Positions 23,946 to 26,482 of a DNA stretch of 26,482 nucleotides are shown here, piece after piece. Source of the DNA: Alphaproteobacteria bacterium (lineage in GTDB: Bacteria > Pseudomonadota > Alphaproteobacteria > Rs-D84). The stretch spans positions 1 to 26,482 of the forward strand of contig JAEEQU010000005.1 of assembly GCA_016285415.1 (NCBI GenBank), in the 5' to 3' direction. Under the pieces are notes generated by a model. That model did no database searches. It saw nothing but the letters and a program-made list of their open reading frames with translations, and had not been told where the DNA came from. A program made the position numbers and the translations under genes. Every line of letters begins with the position of its first letter. Position 1 is the stretch's first letter.

Positions 23946-25334
23946 ATGTCATCATTGGATAATTTTCAACAGGCACTTGAAGCATTACGACAACAACAAA
24001 ACCCAGAAAAATTTATGTCGGATATGAATAATTGGGTTTGTGTCCATGCCACACGTTATATGCCGCCACGCAATCTTGATGGTACAATGTTTATCCCCAG
24101 CACCGCGATGGCCACAGATTTTGATATTCCACGTAATACCGTTCACACAACATTAAACCATGTCGTAAAATCTCATAGTATGGGCGGGTGGGAAGATTGC
24201 CCATATGTGATATTGATTCCATATAAAGATCTTGTTGCAATTAACGGCGACCCAAGTAGTGTATCTTTGTTTGATACATATTTTACACCGGATCCGGAAC
24301 GCGGTTTGGTTTTACCACCAAGCGCATATCTTGTTCAACCATCAGAAAACAGTTTCTATGAAATTGGTGAACATGGCGCAACATATAAAAACAGCAATTA
24401 TACGCGCGAAGAAAAAGAGTTTATACTTTCGTTAATGACAAACGACGATTTTGAAAAATATCAACAATTCACAACATATAGTTTAACTCAGGATTTAACA
24501 TCTTTTTATTTTGATATAGATGTTCCAGATGATAATCAACGCTACGAATTACTGCGTACAAAATACAAGGACCAAATGGATAAAATGGCCCAAGATTTAT
24601 TATCATCATATTTGCGTAATCATGTTGTTCGTATGGCAATGGAAAAACAAGGGTTCACCTATATCTCGTCTGAAAATGAATATAATGCTAGTGATACCGC
24701 ATGTAATACTGCAGAACAACATGGTTTATCTTTTAATCTTAATAATACCGGTCATTCTGGTAGTATAGAATATGAAATGGAATATGTATGGCACGGTTTA
24801 TGCAAAACAATAGAAAGTACTAGTTCCGCCACAATAGAAGATTTATATAATAAATGGGTTTCAAATCCATGTGAAGAATATTCCAGGAGCTTTAGGTTAC
24901 ACCATGCAACACCAGATTATCCAAAAATACAAATTAACATTTTAAAATCTATCGTAAATGATGAACCATTGCATTGTTATCAACAATATTGTGAAAAATT
25001 TGCAAATCTGGTACAAGAGCCTGGAAAAAAATTCAAAACAATTGCAGAATACAGCCCTGCATTGGATACTGTGCTGCGCCGAAATTCACAAAAAATGGAA
25101 ATAAAATGGCAAAATGCGGTTGCTAAATTTAAACAAAACCCACGTTACGTTTTATTTGAAAAATTGGCTAAACAAGTATTGGATACATATTCAAAAATGA
25201 AACCACATGATCGTGTGATTTTTCCAATAATGCCACCTTCTTTTGTTCCATTAGACAAGGCATTAAATTCAGATAATACGATGCAGATGCCTATCGGGCC
25301 AATGATGCCACCACCAAAACCATACAATATGTAA
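23946..25334 (+). CDS. Protein of unknown function, 462 aa
   Basis: Not recognised. The protein is soluble, with no signal peptide or membrane helix. The N-terminal 160 residues look like a compact domain with an unusual conserved-looking core: NNWVCVHATRYMPP, then DIPRNTVHTTLNHVVKSH, GGWEDCPYVILIPYKDLV and LFDTYFTPDPERGL. The order His-x-Thr, then Thr-x-His, then an ordered strand is vaguely like ADP-ribosyltransferase-type folds, but this is a guess. The middle is helical and polar. The last 15 residues are a Met/Pro-rich tail (MPIGPMMPPPKPYNM). It has its own promoter and is followed after 13 bases by the NUDIX gene, so the two are probably co-transcribed. Confidence 0.75.
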   Translation: MSSLDNFQQALEALRQQQNPEKFMSDMNNWVCVHATRYMPPRNLDGTMFIPSTAMATDFDIPRNTVHTTLNHVVKSHSMGGWEDCPYVILIPYKDLVAINGDPSSVSLFDTYFTPDPERGLVLPPSAYLVQPSENSFYEIGEHGATYKNSNYTREEKEFILSLMTNDDFEKYQQFTTYSLTQDLTSFYFDIDVPDDNQRYELLRTKYKDQMDKMAQDLLSSYLRNHVVRMAMEKQGFTYISSENEYNASDTACNTAEQHGLSFNLNNTGHSGSIEYEMEYVWHGLCKTIESTSSATIEDLYNKWVSNPCEEYSRSFRLHHATPDYPKIQINILKSIVNDEPLHCYQQYCEKFANLVQEPGKKFKTIAEYSPALDTVLRRNSQKMEIKWQNAVAKFKQNPRYVLFEKLAKQVLDTYSKMKPHDRVIFPIMPPSFVPLDKALNSDNTMQMPIGPMMPPPKPYNM

Positions 25335-25347
25335 AAATGGTATTCAT

Positions 25348-25872
25348 ATGAACAATAATTTTAAATTTTGCCCGATTTGTGCCAGCAGAAATATTAAACT
25401 GATAAATAATCGCAGATGGGAATGTCCCGACTGCAAATTTCTGTTATACAATAATACCGCAACGGCGGTTGGTTTGATTATTACAAATAATTCTGGACAA
25501 ATTTTATTAGAGGTTCGCGCCAAAGAACCCAAAATTAACTTACTGGATGTACCGGGTGGTTTTGTTGAATTCGACGAAACACCAGAGGACGCCTGTATAC
25601 GCGAATGCCAAGAAGAATTGGGTGTTGATATAACATCGTTAAAATATTTATGTTCTTTCCCAAATACATATGAATATAAAAATTTTGAATATAAAACATG
25701 TGATTTATTTTTTATCGCAACAATTGCAGATAATTCAAAATTTAAATTGCAAGCGGACGAAGTATCCAATATAAAATGGTGCAATCTAAAAAATCATCAA
25801 GACCTGGAAAAATTGCCGTTGGCGTTCAATAGCGCATACCGTGCACTAGAATTTTATCTGAACAACAAATAA
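25348..25872 (+). CDS. NUDIX hydrolase with N-terminal zinc ribbon
   Basis: A 174-residue pyrophosphohydrolase. A zinc ribbon occupies residues 8-31 (CPIC, then CPDC). The NUDIX box follows, GGFVEFDETPEDACIRECQE running on into ELGV, matching G-x5-E-x7-R-E-x2-E-E-x-G-U with all metal-binding glutamates present. Zinc-ribbon NUDIX enzymes include NADH pyrophosphatases (NudC) and ADP-ribose or nucleotide-sugar hydrolases; the NudC SQPWPFPxS signature is not seen, so the substrate is open. It starts 13 bases after the 462-aa gene. Its stop is 5 bases from the convergent stop of the last gene. Confidence 0.92.
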   Translation: MNNNFKFCPICASRNIKLINNRRWECPDCKFLLYNNTATAVGLIITNNSGQILLEVRAKEPKINLLDVPGGFVEFDETPEDACIRECQEELGVDITSLKYLCSFPNTYEYKNFEYKTCDLFFIATIADNSKFKLQADEVSNIKWCNLKNHQDLEKLPLAFNSAYRALEFYLNNK

Positions 25873-25877
25873 GTTAT

Positions 25878-26482
25878 TTATAATGTCTTCCCATCTTTTG
25901 ATAAATAATCAAATGGTGTGTTATTTGGTGTCTTTACATCATTTTGTTCCACCATTAAATCTTGCATAATAGAAATAATCTGTGCTTCGTTTAAAATGTA
26001 ATTCCATCTGGTTGTTATAATTTCGCTAATATCTTTTAATGGCACCCCTTGTTTCATAAACGAACGCGAAACTTTTTTAATAATTTTACAAAGTTTGTCT
26101 GAATATTTTTTTGACTTTAACCCAAGTCCCATTAAAACCTCTGCTACTTCCAAGAAAGCATATTGAAAATTAATAGGAACCTTGCGCAAATTTAAATCTA
26201 TGAAAGTAATATTACCATTATCATAAAAGAAATTTTCGGCTTTTGATGGGTCAACCTGTAATCCGGCCTCTATAATTTTCATCCAATCAGATACAAATTT
26301 ATCTATTTTTTCCTGACCCAATTCCCCAATTTCTGATAATCTTTGTTCATATTCATTTTCCTTCATACCCCACGAATATAACCAATTTCCCTTTGCACGC
26401 TGTTGCAACATATACCCACGTGAATACCCAATTTCATTTGGCGGCAACACGACCCTATATTCCAAAGTTGGAATCAAAGGCA
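25878..26482 (-). CDS. Kinase-fold-like protein, C-terminal part (5' end beyond the window)
   Basis: The frame is open to the right edge, so the first TTG at 26475-26477 is not the true start; about 201 residues are visible. VDPSKAENFFYDNGNITFID, continuing into L and N, resembles the catalytic and metal-binding segment of aminoglycoside/choline-kinase-like folds. An Asp near the start and the Asn a few residues later match D-x4-N, and the following Asp of FIDLN takes the place of DFG. Upstream, RVVLPPNEIGYSRGYMLQQR may be the hinge region. The C-terminal 80 residues are helical. It is the second kinase-like protein within 10 kb, but it is not visibly homologous to the UbiB-like domain. The assignment is tentative. 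Confidence 0.5.
   Translation of the reverse strand, partial: PLIPTLEYRVVLPPNEIGYSRGYMLQQRAKGNWLYSWGMKENEYEQRLSEIGELGQEKIDKFVSDWMKIIEAGLQVDPSKAENFFYDNGNITFIDLNLRKVPINFQYAFLEVAEVLMGLGLKSKKYSDKLCKIIKKVSRSFMKQGVPLKDISEIITTRWNYILNEAQIISIMQDLMVEQNDVKTPNNTPFDYLSKDGKTL

Overview
The window looks like chromosome from an AT-rich Gram-negative bacterium, most likely a proteobacterium and probably a reduced or host-associated alphaproteobacterium. The Gram-negative call rests on lpxC, lpxK and a lipoprotein. The proteobacterial call rests on a GyrB of about 800 residues with the long insert between TOPRIM and the C-terminal GyrB motif. The narrower placement is inference, because no rRNA or tRNA lies here. 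Genes are densely packed: 4-26 base overlaps, and convergent stops only 2-5 bases apart.

Region 1 (1-7915, minus strand) is a gyrB-led array: gyrB, two unrecognised helical proteins (273 and 1181 aa), an HhH-GPD DNA glycosylase-like protein, and ung (cut by the window edge). A DNA-topology enzyme and two base-excision repair enzymes therefore bracket two proteins of unknown function that appear to share a helical repeat unit. Region 2 (7901-9145, plus strand) diverges from gyrB and holds a RusA-like nuclease and an HD-domain protein. The HD gene is bracketed by a 13-base inverted repeat.

Region 3 (9163-13899, minus strand) is a compact type IVb (R64 thin-pilus-like) operon, pilO-pilP-pilQ-pilR. 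It has a TTG start for pilO and a 16-base palindrome at the predicted 5' end of the transcript. Region 4 (13925-17003, minus strand) is a lipid A operon: DUF374 acyltransferase, lpxK, lpxC and a small lipoprotein, closed by a clear hairpin terminator.

Region 5 (17087-26482) is the most unusual. A 1630-residue protein joins an M48-like zinc protease domain at its N-terminus, through about 950 mostly helical residues, to a divergent ABC1/UbiB-type kinase domain at its C-terminus. The kinase domain keeps the KxGQ motif and the D-x-H-x-G-N loop, but its usual ATP-binding lysine is replaced by serine and its DFG-like motif reads DTG. It is followed by a methyltransferase-GNAT-PQ-loop cluster on the minus strand, an unrecognised 462-aa protein with a zinc-ribbon NUDIX hydrolase on the plus strand, and the end of a second kinase-fold-like protein at the edge.

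All seven promoters predicted here carry TG one base upstream of the -10 hexamer (extended -10), and only three have a convincing -35.
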